Shown here: positions 8,840 to 17,616 of the stretch, piece by piece | Position numbering within the stretch: the first letter of the stretch is position 1 | How the letters are laid out: every line of letters begins with the position of its first letter | Source: Bacteroidia bacterium | GTDB taxonomy: Bacteria; Bacteroidota; Bacteroidia; UKL13-3 | Direction: 5' to 3' | NCBI GenBank assembly: GCA_025454875.1 | Contig: JALONP010000001.1 | Coordinates: 186,001-250,000, forward strand | Length of the DNA: 64,000 bases | Made by a program: the position numbers and the translations under genes | The notes under the pieces: generated by a model | Told to the model about the DNA's origin: nothing | What the model saw: the letters and a program-made list of their open reading frames with translations, nothing else | Database searches by the model: none

Positions 8840-10342
8840 TCATTTTTCTTCTTTAAACATTCGAATTATTGTTTCTCGAATATATGACGAAAACAAACCT
8901 CCAGTAACAATTAATGCAAGGGCTACACCTGATAAATATAGCAAGATGCTTATTCGATTGGTTTCAGAGATTGGGCCTAATGAACAAACATAGGCAACCG
9001 CTATCATCGAAACTACTGAAAGCACAATGTCCTTACCGTACCATTGGGCGTTTAACTGTTTATTAAATGAATGATGAATGATTGGAACCCATATTAAAAA
9101 ATACAAACAGTTCATGATAAGCCACACATAACCAGCTCCAATCCCTCCAAAATTGGTAACAAAATAGATGATAGCAGGAATAAGCAAACACACAAACCCA
9201 ATATTACCCCAAATATGGAACCGTAAGTTTCCTTTGGCATATTGTAAATAATAAGGAAAGGCAGAAAGCGCCAATAAAAAATTGCCTATACTATACAGTA
9301 CCAAATATGGAGAAGCTTGTTGTACCAAAACTGCGTTGCCAGACCATGCATAAATAACAAATCGTGAAAAAAACGTTAATACAAGTGCGATGCTACCTAC
9401 TCCTGTTACAATTAATTGTGTTGCATTTCGATATACTTCAATTAACGCTTGTTGCTTACCCTCGGCTTCGAGAGTAGACATGCGTGGGATGATTGCAGAA
9501 CTGATTGGGCCACTCACCAATGTAATGCCACCAGCCAATTGCACTGCAATGGTAAAGTATCCAAACTCTGACAAGGTTAGTAATTTCGATAAAAGGAGTT
9601 TGTCCATTTGGGTTACCAACACCCAAACAGCACTCGTGAAGGCCAAGGATAGAGAAAACTTAAGCGCTGTTTTTAAGTATACGTTCGCATCTACTTCATT
9701 GAGTGGCTGTTCGTCTCCTTTAGGCAATAATCGTTTTACCTTAATAGATAAGCAAACCCACTCAATACAAACAACCAATAATTGATAGGTAAAAAAAACG
9801 ATTATCGAATTCGAAAAGTACAATGGTATAAAAACCACAACAAACCTTAAGGTGTTAATCAAAGCATTAAAGGAACTTAACCATTGCAAAGCTTCATATC
9901 CATTTACCAAAGCTTTATAAAACCCCGAAAACCATCTAATCACGACAATAAAAGCAATTAAAATCAATGAAAGTTGAATAACCTCACTGCTTAAAAACGC
10001 TGCTTTAAACCAATAATTGGAAATGGTAAATGATGCTGTAACAAACAATACCAAAAACAACAGACCTAATGCTAAAAAGTACTTACGAAGTTTTGCAAAT
10101 AACAAAAGCAAAAGATTGGCCGATGTGGCTCCTCCTCTGTAACGCGAAATTTCGCGTGCCAATGTAGGCGACATTCCTAGGTCTAAAATAGCTAACCATG
10201 CTTGCATCATCGAAAAAAAACCCACAATGCCGTACGCTTCAGCACCAACAACTTCGAGCAGTTTTGGTAATGTTACTATGCTAATACCAATAATGTAAAG
10301 TTGGCTTGCATAGTTAAAGGTTACATTTCGTTTAAGCGACAT
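8840..10342 (-). CDS. Oligosaccharide flippase (Wzx-like, MOP superfamily)
   Basis: A polytopic protein of 500 residues with 12-14 predicted membrane segments. The start MSLKRNVTFNYASQLYII and the following LEVVGAEAYGIVGFFSMM and LDLGMSPTLAREISRYRGG are typical of polysaccharide flippases of the MOP/PST family. They move undecaprenyl-diphosphate-linked repeat units from the cytoplasmic to the periplasmic leaflet. The length is normal for the family. It lies between the NeuD-like acyltransferase (3 bases upstream) and the putative polymerase (1 base downstream), the usual layout of a Wzx/Wzy system. Confidence 0.9.
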   Translation of the reverse strand: MSLKRNVTFNYASQLYIIGISIVTLPKLLEVVGAEAYGIVGFFSMMQAWLAILDLGMSPTLAREISRYRGGATSANLLLLLFAKLRKYFLALGLLFLVLFVTASFTISNYWFKAAFLSSEVIQLSLILIAFIVVIRWFSGFYKALVNGYEALQWLSSFNALINTLRFVVVFIPLYFSNSIIVFFTYQLLVVCIEWVCLSIKVKRLLPKGDEQPLNEVDANVYLKTALKFSLSLAFTSAVWVLVTQMDKLLLSKLLTLSEFGYFTIAVQLAGGITLVSGPISSAIIPRMSTLEAEGKQQALIEVYRNATQLIVTGVGSIALVLTFFSRFVIYAWSGNAVLVQQASPYLVLYSIGNFLLALSAFPYYLQYAKGNLRFHIWGNIGFVCLLIPAIIYFVTNFGGIGAGYVWLIMNCLYFLIWVPIIHHSFNKQLNAQWYGKDIVLSVVSMIAVAYVCSLGPISETNRISILLYLSGVALALIVTGGLFSSYIRETIIRMFKEEK

Positions 10343-10345
10343 TTA

Positions 10346-10969
10346 TTATCTTAGTTTTCGCAGGGAACTGCCAACATAGGTGCCAGGTTCATCAATATTT
10401 TGGTAAACAACTGTTCCAGCGCCAATAACAACATCATCGCAAATCTGAATAGTAGGCTTTACGATGCAGCCAGCCCCTAATTGCACGTATTTGCCAATTC
10501 TTACTCCACCTGCCAAAACACATTGTGGTCCAATTTCTGAAAATTGACCTATACACACATTGTGATGGATATAACTTCCGGCATTAATCAATACTCCATC
10601 TTCTATAATCACTTCTGGAAAAATATGTGCGTGGTGCATAATGTTCAGCCCTTTACCCAATTGCACGTTTAAGGTACTTATCAATGACAAAGTTGATATA
10701 ACCGAAAATGGGGTTCCACCATTTTGCAATCCAATCTCAAACAACAATTGTCGCACTCGAGGAGATCCAACTGCTATAATAAACTCAGGTGTTTTTTTAA
10801 ATTGTTCTTGCAGCTCTTGAACATGGTTAATTATCTTGTAACCAAATTTACTTGGATGCGCATTTGGGGTGTTATCAAAAAATAGAATCGAATCAGAGGC
10901 AATCGTTTTAGCCGCTAATAACACATCCAGAACCTCAGATGCATGACCTCCTGCCCCTAATATAACCAT
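10346..10969 (-). CDS. NeuD-like sugar acyltransferase (left-handed beta-helix)
   Basis: A protein of 207 residues. The N-terminal MVILGAGGHASEVLDVL is the Rossmann-like nucleotide-sugar-binding domain of the NeuD/PglD family. The second half is a left-handed parallel beta-helix of hexapeptide repeats (for example VIIEDGVLINAGSYI and IGPQCVLAGGVRIG) that binds acetyl-CoA. PglD-type enzymes N-acetylate the 4-amino group of UDP-amino sugars; NeuD O-acetylates sialic acid. Adjacent to a DegT aminotransferase (1 base apart), N-acylation of the new amino group is the likelier role. The catalytic histidine is probably the one in SYIHHNVCIG. Confidence 0.88.
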   Translation of the reverse strand: MVILGAGGHASEVLDVLLAAKTIASDSILFFDNTPNAHPSKFGYKIINHVQELQEQFKKTPEFIIAVGSPRVRQLLFEIGLQNGGTPFSVISTLSLISTLNVQLGKGLNIMHHAHIFPEVIIEDGVLINAGSYIHHNVCIGQFSEIGPQCVLAGGVRIGKYVQLGAGCIVKPTIQICDDVVIGAGTVVYQNIDEPGTYVGSSLRKLR

Positions 10970-10970
10970 A

Positions 10971-12053
10971 TCAATTGTTTTGAGCTCTTAATAACAACCG
11001 TGCAATCATCCTTATATCTTCAGGCGACATATGATAATAAAGCGGCAAACAAAGTACCCTTTTAGAAATGTTTTCACTAACTGGTGTCGACTGTTTATGA
11101 ACATAAGACAACTGGTTCAATGATGGGTAAAAATACCTGCGTGGGTAAACATAGTTGCCATTTAATGCAGCAACCGCTTTTAATAATGCTACCTCTGATT
11201 CAAACACAATTGGATAGTAAGCATAGTTATACTTCGAATTGGTTGTAATAGCCGGCTTTTGAACACGTAATCCTGCCAAGGCTTCATCATATAGTGAGGA
11301 TGCCTCTTCTCTGCTTTTTAAAATATCGTTAACAATAGCCAAATTACACAAACCCATGGCAGCATGAAATTCTGAATTTTTACCGTTGATTCCTACTCCT
11401 TCAAATGCTTCGGGTCCGTTGTGCCCAAAATTGCGCATATGCGACATGGTCTTGAGCAACTCTGGTGATTGTGTAAATACAGCACCACCTTCAATGGTAT
11501 GAAATAACTTAGTTGCGTGAAAACTGGTGGTACTAATATCTCCAAACGCAAAAATCGATTGTTGCTTGTATTGTGTACCAAAACAATGTGCTGCATCATA
11601 AATCACTTTTAAATTGTGCTTACGAGCAATTGCTTCAATTGCATCTACATCACATGGGTTGCCATACACATGGGTTGCCAATATGGCAACAGTATTGGGG
11701 GTAATTGCTTGCTCAATTAATGCAGGATTGATGTTAAGTGTACGCTCATCAATATCGGCAAACACTGGAGTAAAACCTTCCCAAGCGATACTCGAGGTGG
11801 TTGCTACATAAGAAAAAGGCGTTGTAATCACTTCTCCTTTTGTAACACCAATTGCTTTTAAGGCAATTTGCAATGCAATGGTTCCATTGTTTAGGTAAAG
11901 TAAATGGTTTAATCCTAAATACTCTTTTAGTTTTAGTTCAAGTTCATTTACCAAAGGACCATTATTGGTAAGCCAATTGCGCTCCCAAATACCCTTTAAA
12001 TAATGAGCATACTCTTCAAATGAAGGTAAGTTTGGCTTGGTTACGTTAATCAT
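10971..12053 (-). CDS. DegT/DnrJ/EryC1/StrS nucleotide-sugar aminotransferase
   Basis: A PLP enzyme of 360 residues. NNGTIALQIALKAIG binds the PLP phosphate, VIYDAAHCFG supplies the pyridine-contacting Asp, and SFHATKLFHTIEGGAV holds the Schiff-base lysine. Family members aminate a keto-sugar nucleotide using glutamate. It is full length for the family. The gene overlaps the upstream epimerase by 4 bases and is followed one base later by the acyltransferase, so amination then N-acylation of one sugar is the natural reading. Position C3 or C4 is not decided by sequence; the oxidoreductase upstream would fit a 3-keto sugar. Confidence 0.92.
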   Translation of the reverse strand: MINVTKPNLPSFEEYAHYLKGIWERNWLTNNGPLVNELELKLKEYLGLNHLLYLNNGTIALQIALKAIGVTKGEVITTPFSYVATTSSIAWEGFTPVFADIDERTLNINPALIEQAITPNTVAILATHVYGNPCDVDAIEAIARKHNLKVIYDAAHCFGTQYKQQSIFAFGDISTTSFHATKLFHTIEGGAVFTQSPELLKTMSHMRNFGHNGPEAFEGVGINGKNSEFHAAMGLCNLAIVNDILKSREEASSLYDEALAGLRVQKPAITTNSKYNYAYYPIVFESEVALLKAVAALNGNYVYPRRYFYPSLNQLSYVHKQSTPVSENISKRVLCLPLYYHMSPEDIRMIARLLLRAQNN

Positions 12054-13048
12054 ACAGTTGCATTGATAAATGATTGATTGTTTTTAAACCATGCATAGGT
12101 TAACGTGAGTCCTTCGGCAAAACGCACTGTAGGCATATAATCCAAAAGCTCTTTGGCCTTACTAATATCTGCTAAACTATCTCTGATATCTCCTGCCCTT
12201 GCATCTCGGTGTATTGCCTTTATTTGTTTTTGTTCGATTGAACATAAAATATCAAACATTTGTTTAACCGATGTACGGTCGCCTACTGCTACATTGTATA
12301 CCTGATTAATGGCGTTTGGATTATCCGTCAGCATTGCCTTTAGATTAGCTTGAACGGCATTGTCAACATAAGTAAAATCGCGTGTTTGCAAACCATCCCC
12401 ATTGATATATGGCGATTGGTTAGTGAGCAATGCTTGAATAAACAGTGGAATTACTGCTGCGTAGGCTCCATTTGGATCTTGTTTAGGGCCAAAAACATTG
12501 AAGTAACGCAACCCAATTGTGCGGATACCAAACGACTGAGCAAACACAGTTGCATACAACTCATTTACATATTTTGTAACTGCGTAAGGTGATAGTGGAT
12601 TTCCAATAACCGATTCTATTTTTGGCAATTGTTTGCTATCTCCATATGTTGAAGAAGATGCTGCATAAACGAATTGTTTCACCTTTTCATCACGCGCTGC
12701 AACCAACATATTTAAAAAACCACTAATGTTTACTTCGTTTGTGGTTATTGGATCATGTAACGAACGTGGTACCGAACCCAGGGCTGCCTGATGCGAAACA
12801 TAATCGATTCTGTGACAAGCCTTTTTACATGTATCAATGTCTCGAATATCACCATCTATAAATTCGAAGGAAGGATGGTTGCTAAATTGTTCTATGTTTT
12901 TATAAAAACCTGTACTCAAATTATCAAGCACCCTTACTTTAGCAGCACCTTTGTTAAGTAAAGCTTCAACCAAATTTGAGCCAATAAATCCAGCTCCCCC
13001 AGTAACTAAAAAGGCAGATTCTTGAATATGTTGCGTGTTTTTATCCAT
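12050..13048 (-). CDS. NAD-dependent UDP-hexose 4-epimerase (WbpP/TviC-like SDR)
   Basis: An extended SDR of 332 residues. FLVTGGAGFIGSNLVEAL is the NAD-binding glycine motif, YAASSSTYGDSK precedes the catalytic SPYAVTKYVNELYA (YX3K), and GLRYFNVFGPKQDPNGAYAAV is typical of the WbpP/TviC/Gne group. These enzymes interconvert UDP-GlcNAc and UDP-GalNAc or the corresponding uronic acids. Together with the 6-dehydrogenase at the head of the operon it could make a galacto-configured uronic acid, as TviB and TviC do for Vi antigen. It overlaps the aminotransferase gene by 4 bases. Confidence 0.9.
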   Translation of the reverse strand: MDKNTQHIQESAFLVTGGAGFIGSNLVEALLNKGAAKVRVLDNLSTGFYKNIEQFSNHPSFEFIDGDIRDIDTCKKACHRIDYVSHQAALGSVPRSLHDPITTNEVNISGFLNMLVAARDEKVKQFVYAASSSTYGDSKQLPKIESVIGNPLSPYAVTKYVNELYATVFAQSFGIRTIGLRYFNVFGPKQDPNGAYAAVIPLFIQALLTNQSPYINGDGLQTRDFTYVDNAVQANLKAMLTDNPNAINQVYNVAVGDRTSVKQMFDILCSIEQKQIKAIHRDARAGDIRDSLADISKAKELLDYMPTVRFAEGLTLTYAWFKNNQSFINATV

Positions 13049-13058
13049 GTAAATGAAA

Positions 13059-14069
13059 TTACTTCAACTGGTAAATACGTTCAATTATATCCACAACCTT
13101 TAATCCCTCCAATGCATTTGTGCTTATAGTTGCCCTTCCTTGCAATACATCCACTACATTTTGAATCACATAATGGTGGTTTTGTGCCGACCCTTTGTAT
13201 GCACCATAATCATTGCCAGGGTTTGTTGGCGCCAATTGGGGCATTTGATAGTCTTTAACATGGCAATATTCAACCTCATTCATGTATTGCCCGCCAATTT
13301 TGATACTTCCGTTTTCAGCAATAATGGTCATGCTGCTTTCTAAGTTTTGATTCCAAACCGAAGTAGAATAATTGAGCGAGCCCATACCACCATTCACAAA
13401 ATCAAAACTTACAAAACCGCTGTCTTCAAAATCAGTAAGTGTTGCATGGTTAAAGTCATTGAATTTGGCTTTAATATTTTCAATATCACCAAACAACCAA
13501 TACATAATATCAATAAAATGAGAGAATTGGGTAAACAGAGTTCCGCCATCTAAGTCTTTTTTGCCATGCCAGCTATCTGGCTTGTAGTAACGATCATCAC
13601 GGTTCCAATAACAATTAAGTTGAACCATAAACACCTTGCCCAACTTACCTGAATCAATTAATTCTTTAATCCAAACTGAGGGTGGTGAGTACCTGTTCTG
13701 CATTACCGCAAAAACTTGCTTATGCATATGTAATGCTTTGTAAATAACCTTCTCAGCATCGGCACGTGTTAACGCCATTGGTTTCTCGATAACCACGTGC
13801 ATGTTTGCACCCAATACATCAAGTGCATGTTGAGCATGAAATCCATTAGGAGAAGCAATATTTACAACATCGCATTCAATACCTGATTGAATAAAGTCGG
13901 CTAACGAAGCAAAAAAAGGCACATTGTATGCATCAATTCCTAAGGATGCTTTAGGTTTTACATCAATCAATGCAACCAATTCCGATTGCTCGTTTCGGCT
14001 AATCATTTCGGCATGTCGTTTTCCAATATGCCCACAACCAATTACAGCAAATTTTATTTTCTGTTTCAT
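13059..14069 (-). CDS. Gfo/Idh/MocA family oxidoreductase (WbpB/WlbA-like)
   Basis: A protein of 336 residues. FAVIGCGHIGKRHAEMI binds NAD(P), and VVIEKPMALTRADAEK carries the EKP motif with the catalytic lysine. The middle part (QNRYSPPSVWIKEL and GGTLFTQFSHFIDIMYW) matches sugar dehydrogenases of polysaccharide loci. WbpB/WlbA oxidise C3 of UDP-N-acetylglucosaminuronic acid before transamination. With the dehydrogenase, aminotransferase and acyltransferase nearby it would complete a diamino-uronic-acid route (inference). It sits 10 bases upstream of the epimerase gene and 3 bases downstream of the Wzz-like gene. Confidence 0.88.
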   Translation of the reverse strand: MKQKIKFAVIGCGHIGKRHAEMISRNEQSELVALIDVKPKASLGIDAYNVPFFASLADFIQSGIECDVVNIASPNGFHAQHALDVLGANMHVVIEKPMALTRADAEKVIYKALHMHKQVFAVMQNRYSPPSVWIKELIDSGKLGKVFMVQLNCYWNRDDRYYKPDSWHGKKDLDGGTLFTQFSHFIDIMYWLFGDIENIKAKFNDFNHATLTDFEDSGFVSFDFVNGGMGSLNYSTSVWNQNLESSMTIIAENGSIKIGGQYMNEVEYCHVKDYQMPQLAPTNPGNDYGAYKGSAQNHHYVIQNVVDVLQGRATISTNALEGLKVVDIIERIYQLK

Positions 14070-14072
14070 TTT

Positions 14073-15110
14073 TTATGATTCGTTCATTATTCGGTTGTAT
14101 ACTCTTTTAAAGTATAAAACCAATAAGCTTAAAAATCCCCCCAATAATCCCCCGATAATAGCCGATGTTAACTTCCCTGCTTTCTCAAATCGAAGAGGTA
14201 AAACAGGTGCATCAATTACCTGAACCAACGGTTCGTCTTTTAACAACATAAGCTTAGCCAATTCTAAATTTTTAAGCAACTCGCCATACATGGTCATTAA
14301 TATTTCAACATTCATTTTTTTCTTGGCCATTGGAATGCTTGCTTGCACGCGCGCTAAATTTTGATTTTGATCTTGGCTGATGGCTGCCCCATACATTTCT
14401 TCATTTAGGGCAGTTTTAACAGAATCGAGTCTGTTTTGCAACAAGTTTACATTGCTCCGACTCTTTTGGGTTTTTATTTCTACATAATATTCTGAAACAT
14501 TTCGCACCAACTGCTCCGTAAATACTTTTGAAAACAACTCATGTTTACTCTTGAACTGCACGCGGTATATGGTGAGCTTTTTATCTATCTTATCTACTTG
14601 CAGTTGTCCCTTTTTTATTTTGGTCACAACTTGCAATACAACACTGTCCTGTTCTTGGGTAAATGCATGTGTATCTGAAATAGTGAATACAATCCCTTTC
14701 TCCAACAAGTCCTCTTGCATACCATAGGTGCTCAAATAGGTGTTTAACAAATAATCTTCTGTCCCATTCAAGTTCACTTTGGTTAATAAAGTTTTTCTAA
14801 TCAGGGTATTCGATTTGATTAACTCTAAAATATTGTCGCCTGCAAATACCCCACCTTCATTTTTACCCAAATCAACTCCGAACTGACTTGCTATACTGGC
14901 GTACGCACCTAACATTCCACCCTTTTCCTCAAGTGCAAAGGTGGTTTCGGCCAAGTATTTTTTATTAGAAACAAATCCAATCAACAAGCCGATGCTGCCA
15001 CCCAAAAATCCTACAAGGCAAATTGTTTTCCAATACCCCAAAAAGTAGCGTACCAAGTTCTGGGTATTTATAATGAGTTCTTTTGCTGTAATCTCTTCGT
15101 TTTGTTGCAT
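14073..15110 (-). CDS. Wzz-like polysaccharide chain-length determinant
   Basis: A protein of 345 residues with one membrane helix near residues 30-50 (WKTICLVGFLGGSIGLLIGF) and another near 318-338 (LTSAIIGGLLGGFLSLLVLY), flanking a periplasmic, partly coiled-coil domain. That two-helix layout with a proline-containing stretch (VIDAPVLPLRFEK) before the second helix is the Wzz/PCP signature. It has no tyrosine kinase domain, so it is not a full Wzc. It sets polymer length with the polymerase and docks with the export protein encoded 7 bases upstream. Confidence 0.9.
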   Translation of the reverse strand: MQQNEEITAKELIINTQNLVRYFLGYWKTICLVGFLGGSIGLLIGFVSNKKYLAETTFALEEKGGMLGAYASIASQFGVDLGKNEGGVFAGDNILELIKSNTLIRKTLLTKVNLNGTEDYLLNTYLSTYGMQEDLLEKGIVFTISDTHAFTQEQDSVVLQVVTKIKKGQLQVDKIDKKLTIYRVQFKSKHELFSKVFTEQLVRNVSEYYVEIKTQKSRSNVNLLQNRLDSVKTALNEEMYGAAISQDQNQNLARVQASIPMAKKKMNVEILMTMYGELLKNLELAKLMLLKDEPLVQVIDAPVLPLRFEKAGKLTSAIIGGLLGGFLSLLVLYFKRVYNRIMNES

Positions 15111-15117
15111 ATACTTG

Positions 15118-17526
15118 CTATCGATACAGTGAGGTAATTAGAACGGCTATCGTTACCAAGCTAGTTAAAATTGTGACAGTTTCAACAGCAGATAACTTTT
15201 TGCGTTCATCTTTAGGAGGAACAATTACTTCGCATCCGGGAAGTACCTTTGGGTGGTTTCTAAAAAATAAGAACTTAGACGTTGCATCAGCTGACCCATT
15301 TGCATATACAACATAAATACCTCTTTTGAGTGCCTTATTACTGTATCCTCCTGCACCGTTAATATATCTTTTCATTCGTTTGCCTTCATACCGTATCCTA
15401 ACAGGATAAAGTACCTCTCCTGAAACTTTAACTGTTTGCAACAATCGCGGAATACGAATCACGTCACCATCCTCTAATAACAAATCATACTTTGATCCTG
15501 GATTCTTCATGATTTTTTCCAAATCAATTCCAACCATTGAAACACTTTCATCAATATTTGCCTCTAAAAGTTCAATACGCGTTGTATCATCTGTTTGTTT
15601 TTGCAATGCCTCTTTCTTTTGCTTGCGTATCAATTCTTCTACCCTATCTTTTTTCCGGATTCTAATTAAAGATGCTCCTTGAACATACCCATTTTCGGTT
15701 ACGCCTCCAGAGCGTTTAATTACGTCAGAAATCCGCTCACCATTTGAACTTAACGCATATTCTCCTGGATGGTATACTTCCCCTTCAAGTAATGCTTTAC
15801 GTTGAGGCTGGTAGCCAGGCAAGGTGTATACCGTTACTACATCGTAAGGCATTAACGTAAACGAAGACTGCGTTTTTAAATCACGTTGAACTACATATGT
15901 AAACACTTGAGTAGAATTCATCCCTGCACTCACGCTATCGTTTTTAACCCTGCGTGCCACCTCAATTTTATTTACATCAGCATTTTCCCTCATTCCTCCA
16001 GCTGCAATAATTAAATCCTCTACCCGTGCATTTTCAGCAAATGGATAAGAACCAGGCTTAAGTACAGCACCTCCAATTGTCAAGTTGTAATCTTCTTTCA
16101 ACGCAAGTTTTGAGTTGATTTCAACCATGTCTTCACGTTTTAAAGGAATATCTTTCCCTTTTAGAACCTCAGAAACATCAAATGAAATAACCTCAGCTGT
16201 ATTGTCTTCCTTTATCCTGTAAATAATTGCCCTTGATAAAAAAGCGTCTTCTTTAATTCCTTCTGCTTTCTGGATAAGCTTACCCACTGTAAGGCCGTCT
16301 TCTAAAGCAAATATACCAGGTCTAAAAACAGCACCTCTTATTTCAACCCTATTTGCAAAACGGTCGAGTGTTTTGCCTACAGTAAATTCATCACCTGCTT
16401 GCGCAGTGAAGAATGAGAACATTTCGGCAGGCACGTCTGCAACACTTTTTTCTTTACCCGTATTTCGAATAATTTTGATTCGATCACGATAGGCATTGTT
16501 ACTAAAACCACCTGCAAAGTTGATTAAGTCTTTAAGCGTTTCTTTGGACGTCATCTCGTACAATCCTGGTCGTTTTACTTCTCCTTTTAGCTCCACTCGC
16601 ACTTGGTAAGGCGAAACCTTAATTACATCTTGATCTTGCAAACGAATATTGCTTTTGGTATTTCCATTTAACAACAGTTCGTAAACGTCAACTGTAGACA
16701 CCAATTTACCAGACCTGATTACTTGAATATTCCTGAAAGAACCATTTTGGTTTGGTCCTCCAGAAGCATAAAGCGCATTAAAAACGGTAGCTAACGAACT
16801 TAATGTGTAAGTTCCAGGTGTATTCACCTCTCCTAATAAAGTGACTTTAATGCTGCGAATGTTACCCAATGTAACATTTACTGAGGTTTGCCCGCTACTA
16901 ATTCCGGCATAAATGGCGCCCAATGATCGTACAATTTTTTTCTTGGCTTGCTCTATGGTATTTCCTGAGACCTGCACAGGACCTACGTTCGGAATGCGAA
17001 CATATCCATCGGGAGTTACCTTAACTGTATACGTAGCCTCTGAAAATCCAAAAATATCAATAACCAACTCGTCATCAGGTCCAAGCTGGTAATTTGCAGG
17101 AGTGGCGATACGCAAATTAGGCTCAAAGGTTAACTTATCATTGGTAAATAAGTCTGCTCCAAATATAGGGGAACCCTCAACCTTAGGTTTTCCATTTGTT
17201 GTTGGCTGATCCGTTGGTTTGCGTTCGCTTGGGGTGGCTTCTGGCCGGTTCTGACCCGCTGGAGAAGTCGATAACGTGCTTAATCGCTTAGTTAATTTAT
17301 TGATTTCTGCCACAGGCATTCGCTTATCTTTAGCCAACTTTTCAATATCAGCTATGGTAAGTCCGCGTTGCTTGGCTTGGCGCATGAGTTCTTGAAGTTG
17401 CTCGTCAGTAAGGTTATCAACTTGTGTTTGCTCAAAATTTTGAAGGCTCACAATAGGTCCTTGAGCCCAAACTTGAATTGAACTCCATAACAATAAAGCA
17501 ACTAAAAGGTGCGAAAGTTGTTTCAT
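15118..17526 (-). CDS. Wza-like polysaccharide export protein with six SLBB repeats
   Basis: A protein of 802 residues with a signal peptide (MKQLSHLLVALLLWSSIQVWAQ). An acidic, basic low-complexity region up to ~130 is followed by a Poly_export domain (NYQLGPDDELVIDIFGFSEA, about 145-225). I then count six SLBB beta-grasp repeats, each opening with a GEVxxPGxY-like motif (LLGEVNTPGTY, LKGEVKRPGLY, IRGAVFRPGIF, IGGAVLKPGSY, LEGEVYHPGEY, VSGEVLYPVRI). A hydrophobic helix ends the protein (TVTILTSLVTIAVLITSLYR). E. coli Wza has one Poly_export and about two SLBB domains, so this is a long Bacteroidota-type translocon component. No lipobox cysteine follows the signal peptide. Confidence 0.92.
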   Translation of the reverse strand: MKQLSHLLVALLLWSSIQVWAQGPIVSLQNFEQTQVDNLTDEQLQELMRQAKQRGLTIADIEKLAKDKRMPVAEINKLTKRLSTLSTSPAGQNRPEATPSERKPTDQPTTNGKPKVEGSPIFGADLFTNDKLTFEPNLRIATPANYQLGPDDELVIDIFGFSEATYTVKVTPDGYVRIPNVGPVQVSGNTIEQAKKKIVRSLGAIYAGISSGQTSVNVTLGNIRSIKVTLLGEVNTPGTYTLSSLATVFNALYASGGPNQNGSFRNIQVIRSGKLVSTVDVYELLLNGNTKSNIRLQDQDVIKVSPYQVRVELKGEVKRPGLYEMTSKETLKDLINFAGGFSNNAYRDRIKIIRNTGKEKSVADVPAEMFSFFTAQAGDEFTVGKTLDRFANRVEIRGAVFRPGIFALEDGLTVGKLIQKAEGIKEDAFLSRAIIYRIKEDNTAEVISFDVSEVLKGKDIPLKREDMVEINSKLALKEDYNLTIGGAVLKPGSYPFAENARVEDLIIAAGGMRENADVNKIEVARRVKNDSVSAGMNSTQVFTYVVQRDLKTQSSFTLMPYDVVTVYTLPGYQPQRKALLEGEVYHPGEYALSSNGERISDVIKRSGGVTENGYVQGASLIRIRKKDRVEELIRKQKKEALQKQTDDTTRIELLEANIDESVSMVGIDLEKIMKNPGSKYDLLLEDGDVIRIPRLLQTVKVSGEVLYPVRIRYEGKRMKRYINGAGGYSNKALKRGIYVVYANGSADATSKFLFFRNHPKVLPGCEVIVPPKDERKKLSAVETVTILTSLVTIAVLITSLYR

Positions 17527-17616
17527 CTATTTTGTGGTTTGGCTTGGAAAGGTACTGATTAAACTTAACATAACAACTAGATGCAGGTAATTCATGTTCA
17601 CTGCAATAAAAAATTG

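Noticed and set aside
9390-9785. A 131-codon plus-strand open frame inside the flippase gene.
   Set aside because: Antisense to membrane helices of the flippase, with no RBS-like context or domain.
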